A DNA stretch of 64,000 nucleotides, from the NCBI GenBank assembly GCA_017428385.1, contig JAFRQX010000038.1, positions 1 through 64,000 on the forward strand. The letters are read 5' to 3'. This document shows, piece after piece, positions 53,331 to 63,109 of the stretch. The DNA is from Clostridia bacterium. GTDB taxonomy: Bacteria; Bacillota; Clostridia; Christensenellales; Aristaeellaceae. Below the pieces are notes generated by a model. It worked only from the letters and a program-made list of their open reading frames with translations, was not told where the DNA came from and made no database searches. The translations under genes and the position numbers were made by a program. Each line of letters begins with the position of its first letter. Position 1 is the stretch's first letter.

Positions 53331-55142
53331 ATGAGTCGGCTGAATACTCAAAAAACAAAGAAGATTGCAACCGGTGCTGCTATTATTCTTGGATGTGTAA
53401 TATGGGCCCTTATTTTTTCCTATGTTTCAAAAACTGAAAACAATAGGAAGATATCACAAGAAATAAAAGCAAGTGCAACACAGCCTGCTCGTACAGGTAC
53501 AGTATCTGTTACAGCCGCTCCCGTTGAAGAAGACAGAGATAATGATACAAAAGAATCAGAAAACTCAATAGTATCAGCTCAAACTAATACTATATCTGAA
53601 AATGACAACAACTTGGATAAACCGGATACCGCTGTATCTGACAAAAAGACTGTTAACGTATCTGAACTCTTGTCGGATTTATCAATAACCAAATCGGACG
53701 TTGGCTTGGACAATGTTGATAATGTATCGCGAGATGACATTGTCTCGGTGGTTGCGCCCAAATTTGCCGCGACAAAAACAAATGAAGCAGGATCATATGT
53801 TACTTATAAAGGAGTTGTATACCTGCTTCCAGATGGACATACTGCAGGTACGACATGGGATAACACCAAGAAAGAGGCAACTAATATAGGCGATGAAATT
53901 GTTGCAACCAAAAAAGTGATTGCTGGTTTAGAGAATGGGAACATCGCCGGGTTATATGATGATATGTATGGTGGCTTGTCAACTGAAATATTGGGTGGGA
54001 TAGCAACATTCAGTGATAAAACCAGCAATGGTATTACATATTCATGGAATAAGGATAAAAACAAGTGTGAGATAAAGGGTACGACTGAGGGTGGATCTTT
54101 CTGTAATCTGGTTAATTCTAAAGAATCTATTCCATCTGAACTAAAAAGTGGAAAAACATATGATTTCACATTTAACTGCATAGATGAAAATATATCTTTA
54201 ACAATAATACCTTATGCAAATAATATTGAATTAGTGAAAGAGTCATTTCAAGTTCGTGGAACAACTCGCTATACCATCCCGCCGACATGGAACGGTATAG
54301 TTATTCGTCTAAGTGTGAAGCACAAGGAAGGTGGCACATCGGTAAATGAAACAGTTGATACACCTGCTATATATACTGTTGCAACAGGTGGCGTTGAATC
54401 ACAAATCAATACTCTAAATCTGATTACGAACAGTGCTCAGCTGTTAAGTAAAAATATGTTTCCAATTTTGACGATTATTGATGATGATGCAATCAGCGTA
54501 GATCAGGTTGAAAAGTTTACGGCTGCTTGTGAATCAGTTGATGTCAGAGGAACGCTGGCTTGTTTAACAAATTGTTGGAATGAAAATCCATTAATTCTCG
54601 ATGCGTTGAAAAAAGCAGAAGAAAAAGGCCATAATGTTGTTATACATGCTTACAGCCAGAATCCAGGTGATTGTTGGTCGACGGAAGGATATGACTTGGA
54701 TGAATGCACAAAAAACCTTGTGAAAGGTATGAGAATGATGCAGGAGGCTGGTTTCTCAAACTATAAATACTGGGTTACACCGTTTAACATGGATTCAGAT
54801 GAAATTAGAAGTTTGGCACGTTTTACGGGATGCAATTGCCGTTTTTTTGGAGGAGGACATGCAAATACTATATACGATCCCTATGAAATTGACAGGTATG
54901 GGATCTATAGGGTTGGCGTTGCAGGAAGAACGGTCGAGGAACTAGAAGCTTTTGTTGATGATTGCTATAACAAAAAGGGTTGGTTAGTATTTATGACTCA
55001 TTTCTATGCAAATCCAGAAGAAATAGCAGAAATATTAACCACTGTTGTTTCATATGCAAAAGAGAAAGGATTTATGGTAGCAACCGCACCGGAAGCGTGG
55101 AGTTATCGAAAATCCATATATGATCTTGCAGACATGTTCTGA
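53331..55142 (+). CDS. Membrane-anchored NodB-like polysaccharide deacetylase domain protein with tail-fibre-like region
   Basis: 603 residues. An N-terminal membrane helix (about 13-28) and a Ser/Thr/Glu-rich linker are followed by LSELLSDLSITKSDVGLDN-like and YVTYKGVVYLLPDGHTAGTT segments that resemble pieces of phage tail or appendage proteins. A beta-rich domain comes next, and from about residue 380 a deacetylase-like barrel with ILTIIDDDA (the TFDDG position), VIHAYSQN and WLVFMTHFYA. The second histidine of the usual HxxxH metal site is not obvious, so activity is uncertain. It probably acts on the polymer outside the membrane. A strong GGAGGG precedes the ATG. Confidence 0.7.
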   Translation: MSRLNTQKTKKIATGAAIILGCVIWALIFSYVSKTENNRKISQEIKASATQPARTGTVSVTAAPVEEDRDNDTKESENSIVSAQTNTISENDNNLDKPDTAVSDKKTVNVSELLSDLSITKSDVGLDNVDNVSRDDIVSVVAPKFAATKTNEAGSYVTYKGVVYLLPDGHTAGTTWDNTKKEATNIGDEIVATKKVIAGLENGNIAGLYDDMYGGLSTEILGGIATFSDKTSNGITYSWNKDKNKCEIKGTTEGGSFCNLVNSKESIPSELKSGKTYDFTFNCIDENISLTIIPYANNIELVKESFQVRGTTRYTIPPTWNGIVIRLSVKHKEGGTSVNETVDTPAIYTVATGGVESQINTLNLITNSAQLLSKNMFPILTIIDDDAISVDQVEKFTAACESVDVRGTLACLTNCWNENPLILDALKKAEEKGHNVVIHAYSQNPGDCWSTEGYDLDECTKNLVKGMRMMQEAGFSNYKYWVTPFNMDSDEIRSLARFTGCNCRFFGGGHANTIYDPYEIDRYGIYRVGVAGRTVEELEAFVDDCYNKKGWLVFMTHFYANPEEIAEILTTVVSYAKEKGFMVATAPEAWSYRKSIYDLADMF

Positions 55143-55298
55143 TTGATCTGTTTTTGGAATACTATTAACCATCCAGATGATTCTCATCTCAAATACAATT
55201 ATATCTTATAGAAAATGCAGTTTAACTAAGTGACAACTGCCAGTTATTTACGTATCAATTTATGGGAACACATTCATATTGCGTAAAGAGGTAATATT

Positions 55299-57218
55299 AT
55301 GACTCTTAGACAGCAACAGCCGCGCTGGAAGCTATTCCTGTTTGATCTGGCGTTCTATCTGCTTGTCGGTATTTTTATCTTTATCATCTATCCAAGCACG
55401 ATAGACAGATTGAATACTACAGAGCAGATTCTGTATATTGCCCTGGGAGCAGTATGCGTGTTTACGTTGCGGTTTGTATTTGGTATTTATAAGAGAATAT
55501 GGAGATATGCCGGTTCCTCGGATTATCTGTGGCTTGTTGTTGCTGATTTTATTGCGGGTGTGATTTTTGTACTGCTTCGTGAACCTATTATGCCCGCAGG
55601 TATTACTTTTGTTCGTGCGGTTGCGTTAATCTGTCTGAATCTGCTGGGTGCGATCTGTATGCGCCTGACCTATCAGTTCGCTTATCAGAACCGAAATCAG
55701 ACGTCCAAGGGTCAGCGTCGGGTTCTTAGTATCCTGCAGGCGATCACCGGTGTAAAGTTTGCCCAGGATGAGGCATTGCCGGAAAACCGGAAGATTCGTG
55801 TGGCTATTATAGGAGCTGGCAGTGTGGGAGCAATGCTTGCAGACGAACTGCTGAACAATCCCAAAGCAGTCTATAAGCCGGTATGCTTTGTGGATGCCAA
55901 TAAGGAGAAAGTCGGCAGAACCATTTCCCGGATACCGGTTGTGAATAATGAAACAGATCTGAATAGTTATGGGGTTCAGGAAGTGGTATTTGCGCTCCCG
56001 AATATCTCTAACGAAAGACGGAAAGAACTCTTTGAGATTTATAAGAACAAAGGGTATAAGATCAAAGTATATGATTATCCCTCTCTTGAGAACACAGACG
56101 GCCGTCGCCAGATGCGTGACTTTGCCATTGAGGATCTGCTTTATCGTAATGCGGTAGATGTCATAGATGAAAAGACCGCTGCCTGGTACAGGGGAAAGAA
56201 TGTACTTATTACCGGAGGCGGAGGATCCATCGGCTCTGAACTGGCCAGGCAGATTGCAAAGATCGGGCCTAGCCGCTTGACACTGCTGGATAACTATGAA
56301 AACGGTGTATATGATATTCAGCAGGAATTATTAAGAAGATATCCGGATATCAATCTCAGGGTGGAAATCGCCAATGTGTGCGATAAGGATGGAATAGAAC
56401 GAATTATTCGAGAGAATACGCCGGATATCGTTCTGCATGCTGCAGCACATAAGCATGTTCCGCTCATGGAACGGAACGTGATGGAAGCGGTCAAGAACAA
56501 TGTGTTCGGTACACTGAATATGGTGGAAGTGTGCGAAAAGTATGGGGTCAAACGTTTTATCATGATCAGCACAGATAAGGCCGTGAATCCCACTAATGTT
56601 ATGGGAGCCACCAAGCGCATGTGTGAGATGATTGTCCAGAGCCGGAAGGGTGACAAGACGTCTTTTTCTGCTACGCGGTTTGGTAATGTACTGGGCAGTA
56701 ATGGATCGGTTATTCCGCTGTTCCGGCGTCAGATAGCCAACGGCGGCCCGGTGACTGTGACCGATAAACGGATTACACGCTTCTTTATGACGATCCCTGA
56801 AGCCAGTCAGTTGGTGATGACCAGCGGTGCAATGGCGAAGAACGGAGAACTGTATGTGCTGGACATGGGCAAACCGGTGAAGATTTACGACCTGGCGGAG
56901 GAAATGATCCGACTGTCCGGTCTGGAACCGCATAAGGATATTGAAATTGTCGAAACAGGATTGAGGCCTGGTGAAAAGCTTTATGAGGAGCTTCTGATCC
57001 GGACGGAAGAGATGGATAAGACAGACAATGATCTGATCTTCATTGAGAGGGATAAACCCTTGAGTGAAGAAGAGATCAATGAAAAGCTGGATATCCTGAG
57101 AGAAGCACTGGCTACAGGTCATAACACAGCAGTGAAAGAAGCCCTGATGAAGGTGGTTCCGACATATCATACACCGGAAGAAGTCAATGAAAAGGGCTGC
57201 CCAATGTATGGAATGTGA
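55299..57218 (+). CDS. UDP-GlcNAc 4,6-dehydratase, membrane form (PglF/WbpM/CapD-like)
   Basis: 639 residues: four membrane helices (about 10-125), a Rossmann-type domain (VAIIGAGSVGAMLA) and a C-terminal SDR domain with ITGGGGSIGSELARQ and FIMISTDKAVNPTNVMG, the TDK variant that replaces the usual YxxxK tyrosine in these dehydratases. It makes UDP-4-keto-6-deoxy-GlcNAc, the substrate for the PglE-like aminotransferase at 33989. Thus the pathway genes are about 20 kb apart in the same locus. GTAAAGAGG precedes the ATG. Confidence 0.92.
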   Translation: MTLRQQQPRWKLFLFDLAFYLLVGIFIFIIYPSTIDRLNTTEQILYIALGAVCVFTLRFVFGIYKRIWRYAGSSDYLWLVVADFIAGVIFVLLREPIMPAGITFVRAVALICLNLLGAICMRLTYQFAYQNRNQTSKGQRRVLSILQAITGVKFAQDEALPENRKIRVAIIGAGSVGAMLADELLNNPKAVYKPVCFVDANKEKVGRTISRIPVVNNETDLNSYGVQEVVFALPNISNERRKELFEIYKNKGYKIKVYDYPSLENTDGRRQMRDFAIEDLLYRNAVDVIDEKTAAWYRGKNVLITGGGGSIGSELARQIAKIGPSRLTLLDNYENGVYDIQQELLRRYPDINLRVEIANVCDKDGIERIIRENTPDIVLHAAAHKHVPLMERNVMEAVKNNVFGTLNMVEVCEKYGVKRFIMISTDKAVNPTNVMGATKRMCEMIVQSRKGDKTSFSATRFGNVLGSNGSVIPLFRRQIANGGPVTVTDKRITRFFMTIPEASQLVMTSGAMAKNGELYVLDMGKPVKIYDLAEEMIRLSGLEPHKDIEIVETGLRPGEKLYEELLIRTEEMDKTDNDLIFIERDKPLSEEEINEKLDILREALATGHNTAVKEALMKVVPTYHTPEEVNEKGCPMYGM

Positions 57219-57286
57219 TTGGATAAAATCTTACGGATATTCCATTTCAGTATATAAAGAGTGATAGCAATTACAGGAGTTTATCA

Positions 57287-60200
57287 ATGAAGAAAGCTTT
57301 TTTCTCCGTTTTCCTGATTTGTCTTCTCCTGCTCTCTGTGCAGGCATATGCAGATCTTTCCTCCAACCTCCAGGTTGTCAGGGAGACTGCGCCTGTCACG
57401 AAGAAAGTCACCAGTGAAACCTACGTGGATGCACAGGGAAAGCCTGCTGTAGCCAGTGACAAAGGGTATGCCACGATCACCTATAAATACAATCAGATGA
57501 ACATGGTGACTGAGAAGCGTTTCCTGGATGCTGAAGGTAATACGGTTAACTGCCTGGACGGGTATGCCTGCATTCAGTATGAATACTATATGCGGAAAAC
57601 GATCCGTACAGCTTATCTGAATGCGGAAGGAAAGTATGTCCTGGGACCGGAAGGGTATGCTGTTCGTGAGATCAAACATGGAGAACGCGGGATCGAGAAA
57701 GAAGCATCCGAATATGACGCGGAAGGTAACCTTCTGCTTCATGTTATAACGGAGTATGTGGATGAAAAACATAATAACCTGGTGAAGAGCAAAGCCTGGT
57801 ATGATGCGAATGACCAGCTTACCGCGGGGCCGGACGGATATGCCAGGGTATTTTATGAATACAAGAACAAACAGGTAATTCATGTGGCCTATTATAATCC
57901 TGACGGCAGTTTGTTCTTTAATGAGAAAGACGGATTTGCCGAAGCTGAAAAGATTTATGAGAAAGGCAAACTGGCTGAAACTGTCTATCGTCAGGGATGG
58001 GGAGAACTGGCAGCAGGACCGGACGGTTATGCCAGGGTTACTTTTACCTATTCAAAGGATGGCAAAGAAACGCAGATCATGTATTACAATGCGGATGGAA
58101 GTCCGTTCTATACGTTAGAAGGTTATTGCGGATTACGGCAATACCAGAAGAACAACCAGACCATGGACGAAAGCTATTATGTGGCTGAAGGCGTCCGTGG
58201 TAATTGCATTTACGGATACAGCCGTACGGTCATACGTTATAACTTGTTTAACCAGATTACCTCCCAAAGCTTTTATGACAATCAGGATCAGCTGGTATGT
58301 CCGGAAGGACAGGTATATGCAAAGATCAAAAACGCTTATAAGGGCCAGTATCTGATCAAAACAGAATATTTCGGCGCAAACGATAAGCTTGTGATCGGAC
58401 CGGACGGGTATGCTGTGGCCGTTTACAAGTATGCCAAAAAGCGGAAGGCTGAAGAAGATTATTATGCTGAGGACGGAAAAACACGTATCAACTGTAATGC
58501 CGGATATGCCAGGGTTGTTTATCAATATGACAATACAAGGCAGCGGCTGTGCATCAGTGAAGCATATTATGACGCGGAGGGGAACCGGAAAGCGATAAAC
58601 GGAGAGGCGGACGAACTCCGTTTTGGTTGGAACAACAGCAGGCAGAAGATCAGCGAAAGCTACTGGAAAGACGGACAGCCTGCCAATGGTGAAAAGGGAT
58701 ATCATGAAATCCGGACGGAATATAACGGAAAGAAGATAAAGTCTCAGTCTTATTATGATTTCGAAGGGAATCGTACGCTTTGTAAAGACGGATATGCCGG
58801 AACCGAAAAACTGTATAACAGCCAGGGAAGAGACATGGCTACCCTGTATTATGATGAGCAGTGGAAACTGACCAATGCTCCGGGAAAAGAATATGCGTAT
58901 GTGTTGAACATTCCGGAAAAGGACAAGAAAGTGCTGGCTGAGGAAACTGCGGAAGAAGAAAACAAAGAAGCGGAAGAAACAGAAGAACAGACAGAAGGAG
59001 AAAAGGAAGAAAACATTCCATCCGGCACTGTCTATGTGGAATACTACGGAACAGACAGAAAACTGATGAATCACTCTTCCGGATATGCTTATATTATCCG
59101 TAAGACGGATGAACAGGGACGAGTGATCAGGGAAGAATACTATGACAATGAAGGCAACAAGGCTGTACTGAAGAATGGATATGATGAGATTCGGCAGTAT
59201 TATTCAGAGGGCAAAAAGCCATATCGGATTGAGTACTATCTGAATAGCAAGCCTGCTTTATATGCGGATAATTACGCTGCTTTGGAACGGGAATATGATG
59301 AAGCAGGTAATACAGTTCTTGAACGGTATTATGACACTGCTTTCCAGCCTGCTCCTTGTAAGAACGGCTATGAGATGATCCGGAAGGCATATGATGAAGA
59401 GAAGCGGGTCATCAAGGAAGAGTATTATGATCATAATGGTCAGCCGATGACCAATAACAAGGGAGTTTATCAGAAGACATACGAATATAATGAGTTTGGA
59501 AAAATGTCCAGAGAAGCGTACTTTAATGCAGAGGGGAAGCCGATGGCTTGCCCGGATGGGTATGCTGCTTTGGAAAGGATGTATAACGAACAGGGGGATA
59601 CTGTAGCAACACTGTATCTGGATGAATCAGGTGAAGTGATACAGGCTCCGGGAAAAGAATATGCGTATAGTATTACAACGCCAAGAGAAGATCTGGCGGA
59701 GGGCGAAGGATCCGGGAAAACGGTATATATAGAGTATTACGGAACGGACCGGCAGATGATGAATCTGACTGCCGGCTATGCAGCTGTACTCCGGCAGACA
59801 GACGAACAGGGCCGGACAACAAGGGAAATGTGTTTTGATAAAGACGGCAACAAGGTAGTTCAAAGGAATGAATATGATGAAATCCGTCAGGCGTATGGAG
59901 AAGGAAATAAACCGAGCCGGATTGAGTATTATCTGAACGGAGAACCTGTGCTGCGTAAAGACGGATATGCGGCTGTTGAAAGGGAATATGATGAAACGGG
60001 GAATATCATTGTTGAGAAGTACTATGATGCATCCCTACAGGCGGCACTCTGCAATAACGGCTATGAGATGATCCGGAAGGAATACAATGAGGATAAGAAG
60101 GTAATTAAAGAAGAATACTATGATCATAACGGTCAGCCGATGATCAATAAGAAGGGCGTTTATCAGACTGGTTATGAATACAATGAGAATGGAAAGGTTT

Positions 60201-61036
60201 CGAAAGAATCCTACTTCGATGGCGAAGGAAAGCCTATGCTCTGCCCGGATGGTTATGCAGGACTGGAAAGGATGTATAACAGCCAGGGCGGGACAATGGC
60301 TACCTTGTATTACGATCAGGCCGGGGAACTGATGCTGGCGCCTGGTAAGGAATATGCCTACCAGATGACCATTCCGAAGGAAGAAAAAGACGGCGCGGCG
60401 GAGGAAGATGAAAACATAAAAGCTGTTTATCTGGAGTATTACGGGACAGACAGAAAACTGATGACGATCTCTTCCGGATATGCCGCTGTTCTTCGGCGTA
60501 CTGACGAACAGGGAAGAACTGTCGGGGAAGTGTATTTTGACCAGGATGGACAGCGAACTGTCAGGAACAATACATTTGATGAAGTCCGTAATTTCTATAC
60601 TGGCGATAGTAAAGTGCCGTGCAGGATGGAATATTATAAGGACAATGAACCTGTAATGCGTTCGGAAGGCTTTGCGGCCATTGAACGGGAATATGATGAA
60701 GCCGGAAATGTAATTTTAGAGAAGTATTATGACACGGATTTCAATCCTACAAAGCGAAATGGCTATGAGATGATCCGTCGGGAGTATAACGGAGAGAAGC
60801 GGGTTGTCAAAGAAGCGTACTTTACTAATGCCGGTGAGCCGATGGTAAACAACAGGCAAGTGTATATGACGACCTTTGAGTATAACGAACAAGGAAAGGT
60901 CGTTCGAGAGGCATATTTTGATACGGATGGACAGCCTATGGCAAACAGTAACGGTTATATAAAGATAGAGCGTACGTATAACGAGGAAGGAAAGAAGATT
61001 ACCGAAACAAGTTATACAGCGGAGAGCCTGGAATAA
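57287..61036 (+). CDS. Secreted YD-like repeat protein with large super-repeats (1,249 residues)
   Basis: Signal peptide (FFSVFLICLLLLSVQAYA), then the same approximately 32-residue repeats as the giant protein at 24928 along the whole length. The C-terminal part is organised in a higher order: blocks starting (V/L)EYYGTDR at about 59035, 59728 and 60430 are 693 and 702 bases apart, each block about 231-234 residues. A Glu-rich linker (AEETAEEENKEAEETEE) lies before the first block. No membrane anchor or toxin domain is seen. It lies between the dehydratase and the kinase gene. Function unknown. Confidence 0.85.
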   Translation: MKKAFFSVFLICLLLLSVQAYADLSSNLQVVRETAPVTKKVTSETYVDAQGKPAVASDKGYATITYKYNQMNMVTEKRFLDAEGNTVNCLDGYACIQYEYYMRKTIRTAYLNAEGKYVLGPEGYAVREIKHGERGIEKEASEYDAEGNLLLHVITEYVDEKHNNLVKSKAWYDANDQLTAGPDGYARVFYEYKNKQVIHVAYYNPDGSLFFNEKDGFAEAEKIYEKGKLAETVYRQGWGELAAGPDGYARVTFTYSKDGKETQIMYYNADGSPFYTLEGYCGLRQYQKNNQTMDESYYVAEGVRGNCIYGYSRTVIRYNLFNQITSQSFYDNQDQLVCPEGQVYAKIKNAYKGQYLIKTEYFGANDKLVIGPDGYAVAVYKYAKKRKAEEDYYAEDGKTRINCNAGYARVVYQYDNTRQRLCISEAYYDAEGNRKAINGEADELRFGWNNSRQKISESYWKDGQPANGEKGYHEIRTEYNGKKIKSQSYYDFEGNRTLCKDGYAGTEKLYNSQGRDMATLYYDEQWKLTNAPGKEYAYVLNIPEKDKKVLAEETAEEENKEAEETEEQTEGEKEENIPSGTVYVEYYGTDRKLMNHSSGYAYIIRKTDEQGRVIREEYYDNEGNKAVLKNGYDEIRQYYSEGKKPYRIEYYLNSKPALYADNYAALEREYDEAGNTVLERYYDTAFQPAPCKNGYEMIRKAYDEEKRVIKEEYYDHNGQPMTNNKGVYQKTYEYNEFGKMSREAYFNAEGKPMACPDGYAALERMYNEQGDTVATLYLDESGEVIQAPGKEYAYSITTPREDLAEGEGSGKTVYIEYYGTDRQMMNLTAGYAAVLRQTDEQGRTTREMCFDKDGNKVVQRNEYDEIRQAYGEGNKPSRIEYYLNGEPVLRKDGYAAVEREYDETGNIIVEKYYDASLQAALCNNGYEMIRKEYNEDKKVIKEEYYDHNGQPMINKKGVYQTGYEYNENGKVSKESYFDGEGKPMLCPDGYAGLERMYNSQGGTMATLYYDQAGELMLAPGKEYAYQMTIPKEEKDGAAEEDENIKAVYLEYYGTDRKLMTISSGYAAVLRRTDEQGRTVGEVYFDQDGQRTVRNNTFDEVRNFYTGDSKVPCRMEYYKDNEPVMRSEGFAAIEREYDEAGNVILEKYYDTDFNPTKRNGYEMIRREYNGEKRVVKEAYFTNAGEPMVNNRQVYMTTFEYNEQGKVVREAYFDTDGQPMANSNGYIKIERTYNEEGKKITETSYTAESLE

Positions 61037-61075
61037 ACCTGATAGGTTATATAATATGAATTATTGGGGAGAACT

Positions 61076-62260
61076 ATGAGTACATTACAGTGTGAAGAAC
61101 GGTTCCATGAAATCTACGGCCGGGACGCGGAGGGAGTCTCTTTCTCTCCGTATCGGATCTGTCCTATAGGGGCTCACAGTGATCATAACCTGGGGAAGAT
61201 CACGGGCCTTGCGATTGATAAAGGTATTCATATTGCCTTTGGATCCAAGCATAACGGTGTTATTGAGATGGCATCCCTGCAGTTCCCAAAGCGTGCCCAG
61301 TGGCATATCAAGGAAGTTGGGGAGAAGACAGGAGACTGGGCGGATTACCTGCGTGGTGCTACCTGGGCACTGTCCAAAGAGCATGTGCTTTCTGTGGGCC
61401 TGTGCGGAGTGATTGAAGGGAGTCTGCCGATCGGCGGGCTTTCTTCTTCCGCTGCTGTGATTCTGGCTTTCCTGGATGCACTGGCTAAAGTAAACCGGAT
61501 TAAGTTGGCTCCCCAGGAATTAATTGATATTGCTTTTGACGCAGAGAAGAATTATGTTGGGGTGAATGTAGGAACCCTGGACCAGAGCTGCGAAGTATTG
61601 TCCAAGGCAAATCATCTGCTGTATCTGGACTGTAAGGATAACCGGTATGAACTGATCCCGGAAGCGCCTGATATGAAACCGTATAGTATTGCGATTTTCT
61701 TCTCCGGCCTGGAGCATTCCCTGGCTGGATCAAAGTATAATATGCGGGTGGATGAACTGAGGGCTGGAGTATATGCTTTACAGGCTTTTTCCGGATATGA
61801 CTACGGTAAGTTCAACCAGGCGAATGCCAGAGATGTTTCTTTCTCTGTATATCAGGCATATAAAGATAAACTGCCTGTACAGTGGGCAAAACGCTGCGAA
61901 CACTGGTATACTGAATTCCAGAGAGTGGAAGCCGGAGCAGAAGCCTGGCGGAGAGGAGACCTGGAAGAATACGGACGGCTGAGCTTTGAGAGCGGCTGGT
62001 CTTCGATTCATAACTGGGAATCAGGAGCACCGGAACAGATCAGGTTATATGAAATCATGAGGGAAACGGACGGCATCTACGGCGGCCGTTTCTCCGGAGC
62101 AGGATTCAAAGGTTGCTGTATGGCGCTGGTGAATCCGGATAAGGTAGACAGTATCCGGGAGGAAGTGGAACGGAAATACCTCATCTCTTTCCCGGAAATG
62201 AAGGGGAAATACAGTTTTCATCTGTGCAAGAGTGCGGATGGGATTGGAGTCAGTTTATGA
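61076..62260 (+). CDS. Galactokinase-like GHMP sugar kinase
   Basis: 394 residues with ICPIGAHSDHNLGKITGLAID (sugar-binding, GEHTDYN-like variant), SLPIGGLSSSAAVILAF (GHMP ATP motif) and RFSGAGFKGCCMALV (third motif). It phosphorylates a free sugar at C1. The variant first motif means galactose is not certain; another sugar is possible. It overlaps the next gene, a sugar nucleotidyltransferase, by ATGA, so the pair probably makes an activated sugar by salvage. ATG 61076 is chosen because GGGGAG sits upstream; the earlier TTG is not well placed. Confidence 0.82.
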   Translation: MSTLQCEERFHEIYGRDAEGVSFSPYRICPIGAHSDHNLGKITGLAIDKGIHIAFGSKHNGVIEMASLQFPKRAQWHIKEVGEKTGDWADYLRGATWALSKEHVLSVGLCGVIEGSLPIGGLSSSAAVILAFLDALAKVNRIKLAPQELIDIAFDAEKNYVGVNVGTLDQSCEVLSKANHLLYLDCKDNRYELIPEAPDMKPYSIAIFFSGLEHSLAGSKYNMRVDELRAGVYALQAFSGYDYGKFNQANARDVSFSVYQAYKDKLPVQWAKRCEHWYTEFQRVEAGAEAWRRGDLEEYGRLSFESGWSSIHNWESGAPEQIRLYEIMRETDGIYGGRFSGAGFKGCCMALVNPDKVDSIREEVERKYLISFPEMKGKYSFHLCKSADGIGVSL

Positions 62261-62997
62261 AGTGTGTCATCCTGGCGGCAGGATATGCGACAAGGTTATA
62301 TCCGTTAACGGAGAACTTTCCGAAACCCCTGCTGGAAGTGCAGGGGAAAACAATCCTGGACTGGTTGCTGGAAGATATCGACAGCGCAGGATGTGTGGAT
62401 CAGTATATTGTCATCAGCAACCACAAGTTTGCAGAGCACTTTGAAAAATGGGCAAATGGACACAGGCTGCCGATTACGGTGCTGGATGACGGAACAGAAA
62501 GCAATGAAACCCGGCTGGGGGCAGTAAGGGATATCCAGTTTGCCATTGAGAAGCAGGGCCTGTCAGATGACTTGCTGGTGATTGCAGGAGATAATCTTTT
62601 GGATTTCTCTCTGGTGGATTATCTGGCTTACCAGAAAAGGAAGAACACAACCTGCATCATGCGGTATTATGAACCGGATGTGAATAAGCTGCGGAAAGCA
62701 GGCGTAGCAGTTGTGGATGATGAGGACAGGATTCTCTCCATGGAAGAAAAGCCGGCAGAACCGAAGAGCAACTGGTGCACACCGCCGTTCTATATCTATA
62801 AGGCAATGGATGTACCGCTGGTAAAGAAAGGCATTGAAAGCGGATGCGGTGTGGATGCGCCGGGCAGTTTCATTGCCTGGCTGGCAACGCAGACGGTGGT
62901 GCATGCGTATGAGATGCCGGGGAAGAGATATGATATAGGGAACTTGGAAAGTTATAAGAGGGTACAGGAAACGTATAGGGGGATAGTAAATACATGA
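62257..62997 (+). CDS. Sugar-1-phosphate nucleotidyltransferase
   Basis: 246 residues of the NTP_transferase family: MKCVILAAGYATRLYPLTEN and FPKPLLEVQGKTILDW (nucleotide and metal loop), LLVIAGDNLLDFSL and FYIYKAMDV. It activates a sugar phosphate with a nucleotide, most likely the product of the kinase it overlaps. NDP type cannot be read from sequence. Confidence 0.88.
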   Translation: MKCVILAAGYATRLYPLTENFPKPLLEVQGKTILDWLLEDIDSAGCVDQYIVISNHKFAEHFEKWANGHRLPITVLDDGTESNETRLGAVRDIQFAIEKQGLSDDLLVIAGDNLLDFSLVDYLAYQKRKNTTCIMRYYEPDVNKLRKAGVAVVDDEDRILSMEEKPAEPKSNWCTPPFYIYKAMDVPLVKKGIESGCGVDAPGSFIAWLATQTVVHAYEMPGKRYDIGNLESYKRVQETYRGIVNT

Positions 62998-63071
62998 AAA
63001 AGCTAGATAGTAAAATGTTGATTACAAGCTTTATAAAATATATAATGTATAAAACGTTCAGTACAAACTAA
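62994..63071 (+). pseudogene. Twenty-five-codon ATGA-coupled frame after the nucleotidyltransferase
   Basis: ATG 62994 overlaps the preceding stop and encodes a short Lys/Ile-rich frame (MKKLDSKMLITSFIKYIMYK, then TFSTN). No continuation is visible and the sequence is AT-rich, so it is probably a truncated gene start. The remaining bases to 63109 show only a ribosome site. Confidence 0.25.
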
Positions 63072-63109
63072 ATACAATGTGATATATAACAGTAAAGGAA
63101 TGTGAAAAA

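Noticed and set aside
53331..55142. Prophage remnant
   Set aside because: Only one protein has phage-appendage-like segments; no integrase, capsid or terminase genes are nearby and it sits in an EPS operon with its own strong ribosome site.
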